From assembly GCA_020430865.1 (NCBI GenBank), contig JAGQIY010001004.1, forward strand, positions 1 to 14,987: a stretch of 14,987 nt of DNA. Direction: 5' to 3'. The notes beneath the pieces were generated by a model. It had not been told where the DNA came from. It searched no databases and saw nothing but the letters and a program-made list of their open reading frames with translations. The translations under genes and the position numbers were made by a program. Below, one piece after another: positions 1 through 6,888 of this stretch (position 1 is its first letter; every line of letters starts with the position of its first letter). The stretch is from Myxococcales bacterium (GTDB lineage: Bacteria; Myxococcota; Polyangia; Polyangiales; Polyangiaceae).

Positions 1-1227
1 AAAATCGTCGCTGAGGGGCTCGTCGTCTTCGGCTTCCAGCACGGCGCTGACTTCATCAGCCACCTCGAGGCGCCGCGAGCTCTTCCCCGTGGAAGCCATG
101 GGCGCAGCTTGCGCGAGCCCTGGCTCGGACTCGCGCGCTCCTGCACCGGGCGCCGGCACCTGCGCCGCCAGGGCGCGAACGTCGACGTCACCGATGTACG
201 CCTGGCACTCGGCGGCCATGGCGCCGTTCGGGTTCAGCGTGAGGTACTTCGCGGCTCGCGGCCGAACCTCGTCGTCGCGCCCCTCCTGTCCCGCATAGAA
301 CATCGCGAGCTGGATCCCGCGGTCGTCTCCCGGCTCGATCTCGAGCGCGCAGATGGAGTACGAGATGCCGTATTCGCCGCCGTACTCCTCGGCGAGCTGG
401 TTGAACAGCCCTGCAGCCTCGAAGCGCTCGTCGTCGGACACGGCGTCCCCAGCCTGCACCCGCTCGAGCACGCTCGAGGCGAGCGACTGACGGAGCGCGG
501 GATCCTGGCCCTGATCCACGGACCAGGCGTGGCGCAACGCCATGCTGGAGCCAGCGCCATCACCGGCTTGCTTCCGGACCTCGGCTTCGTCGCTATACAG
601 GGCGATCTGCCGTTCGGGATCGTCGGTGAGCGCCTGCTCCATCGCGAACAGCGGGATCGCCTCCAGCCACTGCTCCTGGGACTTGTAGAGCTCTCGCAGC
701 GCGTAGATGGAGTACTGACTACCGGGCTGTAGCTCGATTGCCCTGCGGTAATTCTCGATGGCCTTCTTGGCTTGCGCCAGGGGCGGCTCGGCCCACAGGC
801 GCGCGAGCTCCTCGTGCATCGCCGCGACGTACGCGGCCATGCTCGGGTCTTGGCCAGTGAGCGGCCCGAGCGCCTTGGTGCGTCGCTCGAGCAGCGCCAC
901 GAGCGCCTTGTTGTCGCCCTTCTCTCGATACAGATCCGCGAGTTTTTCCGCAGGCGCCGCCTGCGTCGGATCGCGATCGATGGCGGTCATGAGCGCGCGA
1001 GCGGCGCGATGCGCGTCGCCCAGCGTGGTCGCCCAGACGTTCGCCGCCTCAGTGAGCCAGTGGCAGGCGAACAAAGCGTCGCCGGTGGTGCGCCCCACAC
1101 GCTCCAGAAGCATGGCGTACGAGCGCGGGTCTTGTTGACCCTGATGATGCGCGTACGTGATGGCTTCTTCGTCGTGTGGATTCTGAACGAGGCGCTGTAC
1201 CAGCGCGTCCATCTCCCTCGGATCCAT
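1..1227 (-). CDS. TPR-rich protein, C-terminus cut by the left window edge
   Basis: The 409 residues visible start at ATG 1227 and stay open to base 1, so the C-terminus is missing. The protein is soluble-looking, with no signal peptide or membrane segment. Helical TPR-like units are visible at about residues 70-118 (DAHRAARALM, then AEKLADLYREKGD) and 152-223 (AIENYRRAIELQPGS, then a second helix pair), and more weakly at 266-335. After residue 350 it becomes Pro/Ala/Glu-rich and probably disordered. TPR proteins act as protein-binding scaffolds; no partner can be named. It lies 251 bp downstream of the Ser/Thr kinase on the same strand. An in-frame GTG at 1245 is a possible alternative start, and neither start has a strong Shine-Dalgarno. 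The TPR class is fairly sure, the specific role unknown. Confidence 0.85.
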   Translation of the reverse strand, partial: MDPREMDALVQRLVQNPHDEEAITYAHHQGQQDPRSYAMLLERVGRTTGDALFACHWLTEAANVWATTLGDAHRAARALMTAIDRDPTQAAPAEKLADLYREKGDNKALVALLERRTKALGPLTGQDPSMAAYVAAMHEELARLWAEPPLAQAKKAIENYRRAIELQPGSQYSIYALRELYKSQEQWLEAIPLFAMEQALTDDPERQIALYSDEAEVRKQAGDGAGSSMALRHAWSVDQGQDPALRQSLASSVLERVQAGDAVSDDERFEAAGLFNQLAEEYGGEYGISYSICALEIEPGDDRGIQLAMFYAGQEGRDDEVRPRAAKYLTLNPNGAMAAECQAYIGDVDVRALAAQVPAPGAGARESEPGLAQAAPMASTGKSSRRLEVADEVSAVLEAEDDEPLSDDF

Positions 1228-1321
1228 TTCGCGCGACGCTACCACCGAAACTCACGCAGCCGCAACGCGCCAACCCGCCAATCTGGCGAGCCCGAAGGCT
1301 TATTCTTTCGCTTCGGCAAGG

Positions 1322-1336
1322 CGCAGCGCCGCTGCG
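1322..1336. repeat. 7+1+7 inverted repeat between kinase and TPR gene
   Basis: CGCAGCG and CGCTGCG flank a single C, which folds as a 6-bp GC stem with a 3-nt loop. It lies about 143 bp past the kinase stop and 95 bp before the TPR start. There is no T tract, so it could be an operator, a weak terminator or chance in GC-rich DNA. The rest of the 1228-1478 gap shows nothing I can name. Confidence 0.3.
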
Positions 1337-1478
1337 TCGTCGACGTTGCCCAGCCCGCGCTTCGCGAAGTGACGCCTCGACGTGACGGCTCCACTGCACA
1401 ACTCCCATCCCAGCGTATTTCCGCGAGGCCACGCACCGAACGCTCGGTGGTGTGCATCGGAGCCGATGCCGACGGGCG

Positions 1479-2915
1479 CTACTCGAAGCGCCCGTAGCGA
1501 TCGCCCGACTTGCGCTTGACGGGGGGCGCAGCCACGGGCTTCGGCGAGATCCTGGGCTTGGCGTGCGCGGGTTGAGTCACCGACGCCGACGGGGCGCTCG
1601 CGGGCGCTGCTTCTGGAGAGCTCGCGACCTCCGCGGGTTCCTCGCTGACAACCGCCTCGACCGAAGCCAGCGGCTCTGGATCGGAGGCAACGGCGGCCAC
1701 GTTCGCTGGCTCGTTGGATGCGGCGGTGGAGCGCACCGTCAGCCACAGAGCCGTTGGGATCACGACCAGCGCGAGGACGATCGCGGCGAAGATCCAGACG
1801 GCGCGGGAGCGCTGCTTGGTAGGTCCAGGCGTGGCGACCCAACTGGCCGAGTGACTCCCCGTGGCGAGCGCGTCCCCGAGCGCGCCCTCGAGCGCACGCG
1901 AGAACTCCTCTGCGCTCTGGAAGCGGGCTGCGGGATCCTTCTCGACGGCCTTGCTCACCACCCGCTCGAGGGTCGGACTGATGCGCCCTGCCGGCGCGAC
2001 CTCGCTCAACCGCGGCGGCGCTTCCTTGATGTGACGGGCCATCACGACCACCGCGTCGTCGTCCACGAACGGAGCCCGGCCAGCAAGCGCGTGGTAGAGA
2101 ATCACCCCAAGCGAATACAGGTCACTGCGAGCGTCGAGCGGCTTGCCCTGAGCTTGCTCCGGCGACATGTAGCGCGGCGTGCCGAACACCGTCCCCGCTT
2201 GCGTCTCCAGGGCATCGATCGCGAGCTCGTCGCGCAACAGCTTCGCGATGCCGAAATCGAGCACCTTGCACACCTCGCGACGGCCGTCGGGCGTGCGGGT
2301 CAGGAACAGGTTGTCCGGCTTCAAGTCGCGGTGGACGATGCCCTTCGCGTGGGCCTCCGCGAGCGACTCGAGCGCTTCGCGAACCAACCGCACCGCATCG
2401 ACCACGCCGATCGCCCCGCGCTTCAGCCGGGCGCCGAGCGTCTCCCCGTCGAGCAGCTCCATCGCGAGGAACCACGCGCCATCATCCGAGGCTCCGAAGT
2501 CGAAGGCTGTGACGGTGTGGGGGCTTGTCAGGGCGCTCATGGCGCGCGCTTCGCGCTCGAAGCGCGCTCGCGTATCGGGATCGTAGACCTTGTCGGGGCG
2601 CACGATCTTGAGCGCCACGTCTCGCCCCACCGTCTCCTGCCGAGCCCGATAGACCGCACCCATCGCCCCGGCGCCGAGCTTGCTCAGCACGACGAAGCGC
2701 CCAGCGAAGGTCCGCCCGAGCATCGGATCACCTCCAGAGCGCTGAAGCTCTGCCGGACTCACCAGAGCCAGTCCGTGGGTCGGGCAACGGGCGAGCCGAC
2801 CACCGGACGCTGGGGGGGCCGTGGCGTGACACAGCGGACAGACGACCCCATCGAGCGCGCTCAGAGGCGGCGCCGTCGCGTCGGGGTCGATGCTGTCGGA
2901 CGGGGGGCGCGTCAT
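1479..2915 (-). CDS. Membrane-anchored Ser/Thr protein kinase with N-terminal zinc-ribbon-like motif
   Basis: This is a 478-residue Hanks-type (PknB-like) Ser/Thr kinase. A short zinc-ribbon-like segment (C26, C29, C44, H47) precedes the kinase domain, about residues 70-347. Catalytic motifs are complete: glycine loop GAGAMGAVY 81-89, ATP-binding K103, HRDLKPDN 195-202 with catalytic D197, DFG 220-222, GTPRYMSPE 245-253 and DLYSLG 266-271. One membrane segment lies at about 373-395. A roughly 80-residue Ala/Pro/Glu-rich tail follows and ends in a basic stretch, presumably outside the membrane. It should therefore be active and tethered to the inner membrane with the kinase inside. ATG 2915 is preferred over Met65 because the Cys motif lies upstream of Met65, as in many myxobacterial kinases. 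Its substrates are unknown; FHA and pseudokinase proteins encoded nearby are possible parts of the same signalling style. Confidence 0.95.
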   Translation of the reverse strand: MTRPPSDSIDPDATAPPLSALDGVVCPLCHATAPPASGGRLARCPTHGLALVSPAELQRSGGDPMLGRTFAGRFVVLSKLGAGAMGAVYRARQETVGRDVALKIVRPDKVYDPDTRARFEREARAMSALTSPHTVTAFDFGASDDGAWFLAMELLDGETLGARLKRGAIGVVDAVRLVREALESLAEAHAKGIVHRDLKPDNLFLTRTPDGRREVCKVLDFGIAKLLRDELAIDALETQAGTVFGTPRYMSPEQAQGKPLDARSDLYSLGVILYHALAGRAPFVDDDAVVVMARHIKEAPPRLSEVAPAGRISPTLERVVSKAVEKDPAARFQSAEEFSRALEGALGDALATGSHSASWVATPGPTKQRSRAVWIFAAIVLALVVIPTALWLTVRSTAASNEPANVAAVASDPEPLASVEAVVSEEPAEVASSPEAAPASAPSASVTQPAHAKPRISPKPVAAPPVKRKSGDRYGRFE

Positions 2916-3224
2916 GGGGACTGCAAGCTGCCGTAACGGTGGGGGATACCTCTCATTAACCCAGCTCCGGGGCGTTCAAGCAAGCCAGTTCGGCCGCTCG
3001 GCCACTTGCTCGAAAGAATTGTTTCCTGGGGGCACGCTCGATACCCGTCGTCCAGCATACGGACGCGGAGCCGCGAGCATTAATCGACTCGTGTTTCGCC
3101 CCAAAAAGCCTCCTCGAAGCCCCTCTCGGCCGCGCGCCCCGATGCGCCGGTGCTGATCCCAGGGCGCCAGGCGACACTGCCTCGGTCGGGGGTGAGGAAC
3201 ACCAGGTGCCCGCCGAGCGACGGC
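2916..3224. other. 309-bp gap between kinase and Cys-rich lipoprotein genes
   Basis: I see no convincing gene here. Two weak signals are present on the minus strand. A GCTT/AGGC mini-hairpin (3108-3120, one G-T pair) is followed by five T's (3107-3103) and could be a weak terminator for the lipoprotein gene. TTGCTT (2983-2978) and TTAATG (2959-2954), 18 bp apart, could be a poor promoter for the kinase. Both are marginal. Confidence 0.3.
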
Positions 3225-4184
3225 TCAGCGCACGCAGAACCCGCGACCCATGTCATCCGCGCGGCAACGATAGCCAGCAGCGGGGCAATCCGCGTCGCTG
3301 CAGCAGGCGTCGCTACACGCGCCGTCTGCTCCGCAGATCCCGGAGCGGCAGTCGCCATCCCCCTTGCACGCGGTCCCCACCGCGCCCGTGCCGAAGCTCC
3401 CGGCCACGCAGGCAGCGCCGACTCCGGAAGGATAACCACACGCCATCTCCACCCGGAGCCCGGCGACGTTGAAGCTGCCGCAATCGTAGCTCGAGCAGCA
3501 CGGGCTGCTGCACAGCTTGACCCCCGTCGAAACGTTTCGGCACAGGTTCGCAGCACACTGGTCGTTGTCGCTGCAGGTCGAGCCATACGTCAGTCCGGTA
3601 CCCGGGCGACAGATGTTTCCGCTCGGATTGATCGCACAGGTCAGTCCGCCACCACAGTCGCTGTGCGCACAGCAGGTGTCGATGCACCGGCCGCTCTCGC
3701 ACACACCACTGCGGCAGTCGCCCGACGACGCACAGAGCTCGCCCGCTCTCAGCAGCCCCAGGCTGCGATTGAGCTTGGCCCCGTCCTCGCAAAGCCCCCC
3801 GCTCGAGCACGCCCAGCCAGGCCCACAGTCCTCCGATCGGCAACAGGTCCGCGTGCAGTGCGAGTCCACGCACAGGAAGCCAGGGCTGCACCCGGCGTCC
3901 TCGGCGCAGCTCTCCCCCCAATCCCCCGAACCTGCGTCGCCGCAGCCATCGTCTGGTGTCCCGTTGCAGTCGTCGTCGAGGCCGTTGCCGCAGCGTTCAC
4001 TGGTGGAACAGTCCGTGCAGACGCGGTCGAGGCAGACCTGCCCCGGATCGCACACCGGAGGCCCGATCACCCCCTCGCTCCGGCACTCGACGCGATCCAG
4101 CTCGCCCGGTAGCGCCAGACTGCACCCCACCGCCACCGCCAGGGAGCTCACCAGGGCGAAGATCGCGGCCCCGCGGAGCGCCAT
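3225..4184 (-). CDS. Cys-rich lipoprotein with four CC-containing modules and a GNGxDDDCNG metal-type motif
   Basis: The 319-residue protein begins with a lipoprotein signal peptide (lipobox AVGC, lipidated C21, Ser at +2, which fits the outer membrane). I count 45 cysteines, about 14 percent of residues. GNGLDDDCNGTPDDG (66-80) resembles the Cys/Asp motif common in secreted myxobacterial proteins and in MopE-type copper-binding repeats. Four repeats follow at about 93-132, 151-192, 204-259 and 273-317. Each has the order C-x5-C, C, C-x3-CC-x4-C, giving CC at 114-115, 171-172, 229-230 and 294-295. It is presumably a disulfide-rich surface protein; its function is unknown. Its ATG overlaps the stop of the TPR gene (TGATG), so the two are probably co-translated. 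Confidence 0.9.
   Translation of the reverse strand: MALRGAAIFALVSSLAVAVGCSLALPGELDRVECRSEGVIGPPVCDPGQVCLDRVCTDCSTSERCGNGLDDDCNGTPDDGCGDAGSGDWGESCAEDAGCSPGFLCVDSHCTRTCCRSEDCGPGWACSSGGLCEDGAKLNRSLGLLRAGELCASSGDCRSGVCESGRCIDTCCAHSDCGGGLTCAINPSGNICRPGTGLTYGSTCSDNDQCAANLCRNVSTGVKLCSSPCCSSYDCGSFNVAGLRVEMACGYPSGVGAACVAGSFGTGAVGTACKGDGDCRSGICGADGACSDACCSDADCPAAGYRCRADDMGRGFCVR
3234..3908 (-). repeat. Four tandem disulfide-type modules in the Cys-rich lipoprotein
   Basis: The modules run at about 3789-3908, 3609-3734, 3408-3575 and 3234-3368. All share the spacing C-x5-C, then single Cys, then CC-x4-(D)C. The third is lengthened by insertions between its cysteines. The repeat is clear at protein level but diverged at DNA level, so it is an old internal duplication. 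Confidence 0.75.
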
Positions 4185-5095
4185 CAGAAACGACCTCGAT
4201 AGGTGATTCCGTACGGTATCGCGTCGAGGCTGGTACGCAGCCGAGGTTCGGCTTCAGCGCTGCGGCCGAAGTAGAGGAGCGACGCCGCTGCCCCGCTGAG
4301 CAGCGCGACGCCGAAGGAGACGTCGGCGATGAGGGCCATGTCATGGGCGCTCGCGGCATCGTCCTGCAGATCGCCCGCGCTCACGCCGGGCCCGGTCGTT
4401 GGAGAACCGCCGGGGTGCTTGAGCAGCGCACGCACGCCGAAGATCACCCCGACGGTGAGCGCGGCCAGGCTCAGACCCGCGGTGCCGTAGACCCACACGT
4501 CGAGCTTTCCGACCCGCCCGTCACCCGGCGGGCCAGTGCTGTCGCTGCTTCCTCCCGGACCTTCTGGCGCGTCCTCGCCGCCCGAGCCCGCGCGAAGTGC
4601 GCGTTCCTGAGCGCCTGCGAGGCGTTGCACGATGACCTCCGCCCGTTGACGCTCGGCGGGGTCGCTCTCCATCTCGAGGTAGCGCCGGAAGTAGAACAGC
4701 GCCTTGTCGAGGTTGCCCAGCTTCTCGTGGACCAGTCCCAGGTTGTAGACGAGATCCTTTCCGCTGGGATCCAGCCGAAGGGCTTCTTCCAGCTCCTCGA
4801 CGGCTCGCTCGTATTTTCCCTCACGGTAGGCGGTGAGCGCCGCCTGGAAATGCTCCTGAGCCACCTCCGCGGGGGCCTTGTCCCCGGGCGAGTCCTGACT
4901 AGCCTCCTGCTGTTCGTCTGGGGCGGCGGCATGAGCCGGCCCGCTCTGCAGCCCAAGCCCACCCAGCAGCGCGATCGCGACCCAGCGCGCGAGGCCACCC
5001 GAGCGCCGACGCGCGAGCGTCAGGGGCTTCGCTGGTCGCGGGCCAGGCGTCTGCACGCGAGGACGAGACTGGTCTGCACACATCCAGCGGAACAT
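4184..5095 (-). CDS. Exported TPR protein with two C-terminal membrane segments
   Basis: From ATG 5095 the protein is 303 residues. A basic stretch (ARRRSGG) and a hydrophobic core lead to a likely cleavage site, AHA|AAP, near residue 56. Two TPR units follow at about 78-142 (AYREGKYERAVEELEEALRLDP; GLVHEKLGNLDKALFYFRRYLE). An acidic, Gly/Pro-rich linker separates them from membrane segments at about 200-221 and 255-276. Myxobacterial proteins of this shape are common near kinase genes, but their role is not known. The open frame extends to ATG 5191, but that start would overlap the strongly marked divergent gene at 5190. Met at 5083 is also possible; none of these starts has a clear Shine-Dalgarno. 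It is the likely first gene of a coupled pair with the Cys-rich lipoprotein. Confidence 0.82.
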   Translation of the reverse strand: MFRWMCADQSRPRVQTPGPRPAKPLTLARRRSGGLARWVAIALLGGLGLQSGPAHAAAPDEQQEASQDSPGDKAPAEVAQEHFQAALTAYREGKYERAVEELEEALRLDPSGKDLVYNLGLVHEKLGNLDKALFYFRRYLEMESDPAERQRAEVIVQRLAGAQERALRAGSGGEDAPEGPGGSSDSTGPPGDGRVGKLDVWVYGTAGLSLAALTVGVIFGVRALLKHPGGSPTTGPGVSAGDLQDDAASAHDMALIADVSFGVALLSGAAASLLYFGRSAEAEPRLRTSLDAIPYGITYRGRF

Positions 5096-5176
5096 AGCGT
5101 AAGCAACCGGCGCCTGGCGCGTTCTTGCTGCATTCCCAGTGAGAAAGCTGGCCCTTGCTTCGACCCTCCCGCGGTC

Positions 5177-5182
5177 AAGGAG
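5177..5182 (+). promoter_or_regulatory. Strong Shine-Dalgarno AAGGAG fixing the start at 5190
   Basis: AAGGAG lies 7 nt before ATG 5190. This is the clearest ribosome binding site in the window. It favours 5190 over the in-frame upstream ATG at 5139 and the ATG at 5199. Confidence 0.8.
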
Positions 5183-5189
5183 ATGCAAC

Positions 5190-5888
5190 ATGGTATCGAT
5201 GTCGGATCACGCCTCGCGCCGAGCTCAGCAATACGCCGCGCGCGCCAGGAAACGCAGCAACGAGCGTGGCGCTCGGGCGCTCGTCGGGCTGGCCTTGGGC
5301 CTCGCCTTGATCGGCTCGAGCAGCGCCGCGCAGGCACAGTTCGCGGACCCTCCCGGAGGGCAACCGGTGGTGGCCGTTGGCGGCGACTACGAGACCACGC
5401 CGCCCCCGAGCTTCGAGGAGCCCTTCTACCATCCCCACTCCACCGTGCGCTTCGGCGTGGGTCCGGTGTTGCGGCTGAGCGAGCCAGGTGCGGATGGGGG
5501 GCTGGGGCTCACCATCGACGTGGGCAGCGACGCGGCGGGTGTACGCTTCAGCGGGACCTGGGTGAAGACCGGTGCGGAGCAGGGGCTCGCGCAGTACGCG
5601 GGAGAACTCTGGCTCGACTTCGGTCACGACAAGCGACTGCATCCCATCATCGGCGCGGGCGCGGGTCTCGCTCGACTGGATCTCGCGCAGCCCGATGGCA
5701 GCGTCGACGGTGAGACGATAGGGGTCGGGTTGCTACGGGGAAGCCTCCAGTACTTGCTCCCCGTGGATGGCACCGACGCCCGTGCGTCGCTGGACGTGAG
5801 CGGTGCACTTCCCGCGATCCGTGGCGAAAACGGACCCAGCGTCGACCCCTGGATGACCATCGGGGCGTCGGTGGTGGTGGGATTCTGA
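5190..5888 (+). CDS. Exported protein, possible outer-membrane beta-barrel
   Basis: This 232-residue protein has a long signal peptide: basic residues (ARKRSNERGAR), a hydrophobic core (LVGLALGLALIG) and probable cleavage after AQA near residue 49. The mature part alternates polar and hydrophobic residues (for example TVRFGVGPVLRLSE and AGVRFSGTWVKTG) and ends ASVVVGF. A C-terminal Phe after alternating hydrophobics is the classical outer-membrane barrel signature. It has no cysteines. The family is not recognised. It is transcribed divergently from the TPR gene, sharing the 5096-5189 region, and lies 46 bp upstream of the DUF4190-thioredoxin gene. The barrel call is an inference from strand pattern; a soluble beta-sandwich is the main alternative. 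Confidence 0.85.
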   Translation: MVSMSDHASRRAQQYAARARKRSNERGARALVGLALGLALIGSSSAAQAQFADPPGGQPVVAVGGDYETTPPPSFEEPFYHPHSTVRFGVGPVLRLSEPGADGGLGLTIDVGSDAAGVRFSGTWVKTGAEQGLAQYAGELWLDFGHDKRLHPIIGAGAGLARLDLAQPDGSVDGETIGVGLLRGSLQYLLPVDGTDARASLDVSGALPAIRGENGPSVDPWMTIGASVVVGF

Positions 5889-5896
5889 GCCGTGGC

Positions 5897-5928
5897 TTGA
5901 CCGAGGGAGGGTTCGAGCGCGCTATAGT
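5897..5928 (+). promoter_or_regulatory. Candidate promoter placing the +1 at the GTG start codon
   Basis: TATAGT (5923-5928) is a near-consensus -10 box ending 6 nt before GTG 5935. TTGACC (5897-5902) could be the -35, but the 20-bp spacer is long. If used, the transcript would be leaderless, which fits the lack of a properly spaced Shine-Dalgarno. Confidence 0.3.
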
Positions 5929-5934
5929 GGGCCT

Positions 5935-6828
5935 GTGAGTCAACAGCCCTCGACCACCACCCGCAGCAACGGCCTCGCCACCACCTCGCTGGTGCTGGGC
6001 TTGTTGGGCTACGTCGGCTGTTTCCCCGTCGTCTCCGGCGTGATCGCCATCTTCTGCGGCTTGAGCGCGCGCCACGAGATCGCACGCTCCGAGGGGCGTC
6101 AGAGCGGTGCCGGGCTTGCCCTGGCGGGCATCATCATGGGGTCGCTGCAGCTCGCCATCGCTGGCGTCTTGCTGATCCTCGGTATCCTCGGCGCGAGTCG
6201 GGCCAGCTCCGCCGCCGCGGCTCCTCCAGTCGTCGTCAGCCCGCCGCCGGTGGTTCCGGGACTGCCTCCGGGGGCCGGCGGAGCGGGCCCTGGCGCTGGG
6301 CCAACGCCGATGCCTGGCTTGGGAACCCTGCCCCCCGTCGCCGCGGACCGCAGCGTCGACGAGGGCGTGCTCGAGACCCAGGTCGGCGACATCCTGCTCG
6401 TCGATATCGGTCCAGGGGTGGTCCCGCTGTCCGGCGAGCTCGAGCGCCAGCGCAAGGCCGCGACGCTCGCCAAGCAAAAGCTCGTGCTGTGGACCGTGGT
6501 GCCGGCCTGCAAGCCCTGTCAGGGCGTGGCGGCAGCGTTGCCCGATCCGAGGCTCCAGCGCGCCCTGGCGAGCACCCGCCTCGTCCGCGTCAATGTGCGA
6601 GATCACCTGCTCGAGCTCCAGAGACTCCGAATCCCCACGGATAAGATCCCCGGCTTCGCCCTGCTGAGCCCGGAGAACCGCCCCCTCGACTACGTCAACG
6701 GGGGTGAGTGGGACGCGGACATCGCCGACAACATCGCACCCGTGTTGGAAAAGTTCGTTCGTGGCGAATACAAGAAGCGACGAGAACCCTGGCGCGGCGG
6801 GCGAAGGGATGACGAGACGCCGATCTAG
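5935..6828 (+). CDS. DUF4190-type membrane domain fused to a CKPC thioredoxin-like domain
   Basis: This is 297 residues from a GTG start. Residues 13-86 match the DUF4190 pattern: hydrophobic segment 14-43, a short basic loop (ARHEIARSEGRQSG, 45-58) and a second segment 60-86. A Pro/Gly/Ala-rich linker runs to about 135. The C-terminal part, about 150-285, looks like a thioredoxin fold: strand KLVLWTVV, active-site C192-K-P-C195 and a likely cis-Pro at P239 (KIPGF). By the positive-inside rule the basic loop is cytoplasmic, so both ends, including the redox site, should be periplasmic. It may act as a thiol-disulfide enzyme, for instance on the Cys-rich exported proteins; that is inference. 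It ends 60 bp before the pseudokinase gene. Confidence 0.9.
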   Translation: MSQQPSTTTRSNGLATTSLVLGLLGYVGCFPVVSGVIAIFCGLSARHEIARSEGRQSGAGLALAGIIMGSLQLAIAGVLLILGILGASRASSAAAAPPVVVSPPPVVPGLPPGAGGAGPGAGPTPMPGLGTLPPVAADRSVDEGVLETQVGDILLVDIGPGVVPLSGELERQRKAATLAKQKLVLWTVVPACKPCQGVAAALPDPRLQRALASTRLVRVNVRDHLLELQRLRIPTDKIPGFALLSPENRPLDYVNGGEWDADIADNIAPVLEKFVRGEYKKRREPWRGGRRDDETPI

Positions 6829-6847
6829 GCTGGGCGTCGCGTCCCAG

Positions 6848-6874
6848 GTATCGACTCATGGCGCAGTGCGATAC
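6848..6874. promoter_or_regulatory. Imperfect dyad upstream of the pseudokinase fusion gene
   Basis: GTATCGACT (6848-6856) and AGTGCGATAC (6865-6874) are inverted copies, apart from one extra base, separated by 8 nt. The right arm overlaps a possible -10 (TACACT, 6872-6877) just before ATG 6889. It could be a repressor site or a leader hairpin. Confidence 0.3.
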
Positions 6875-6888
6875 ACTGCCCGCCAAGT

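Noticed and set aside
1452..2936. Long plus-strand open frame opposite the Ser/Thr kinase gene
   Set aside because: The minus strand encodes a complete kinase with every catalytic motif. The plus frame gives Arg/His-rich sequence with no recognisable domain, typical of antisense frames in high-GC DNA.
5115..5128. Sigma54-like TGGCGCGTTCTTGC between the divergent TPR and barrel-like genes
   Set aside because: GG and GC are 9 nt apart rather than the required 10, so it is unlikely to work as a sigma54 promoter.
3956..5713. Long plus-strand open frame across the TPR gene and into the barrel-like gene
   Set aside because: It conflicts with clear signal peptides, TPR motifs and the strong Shine-Dalgarno at 5177; its own product is low-complexity and Arg-rich.
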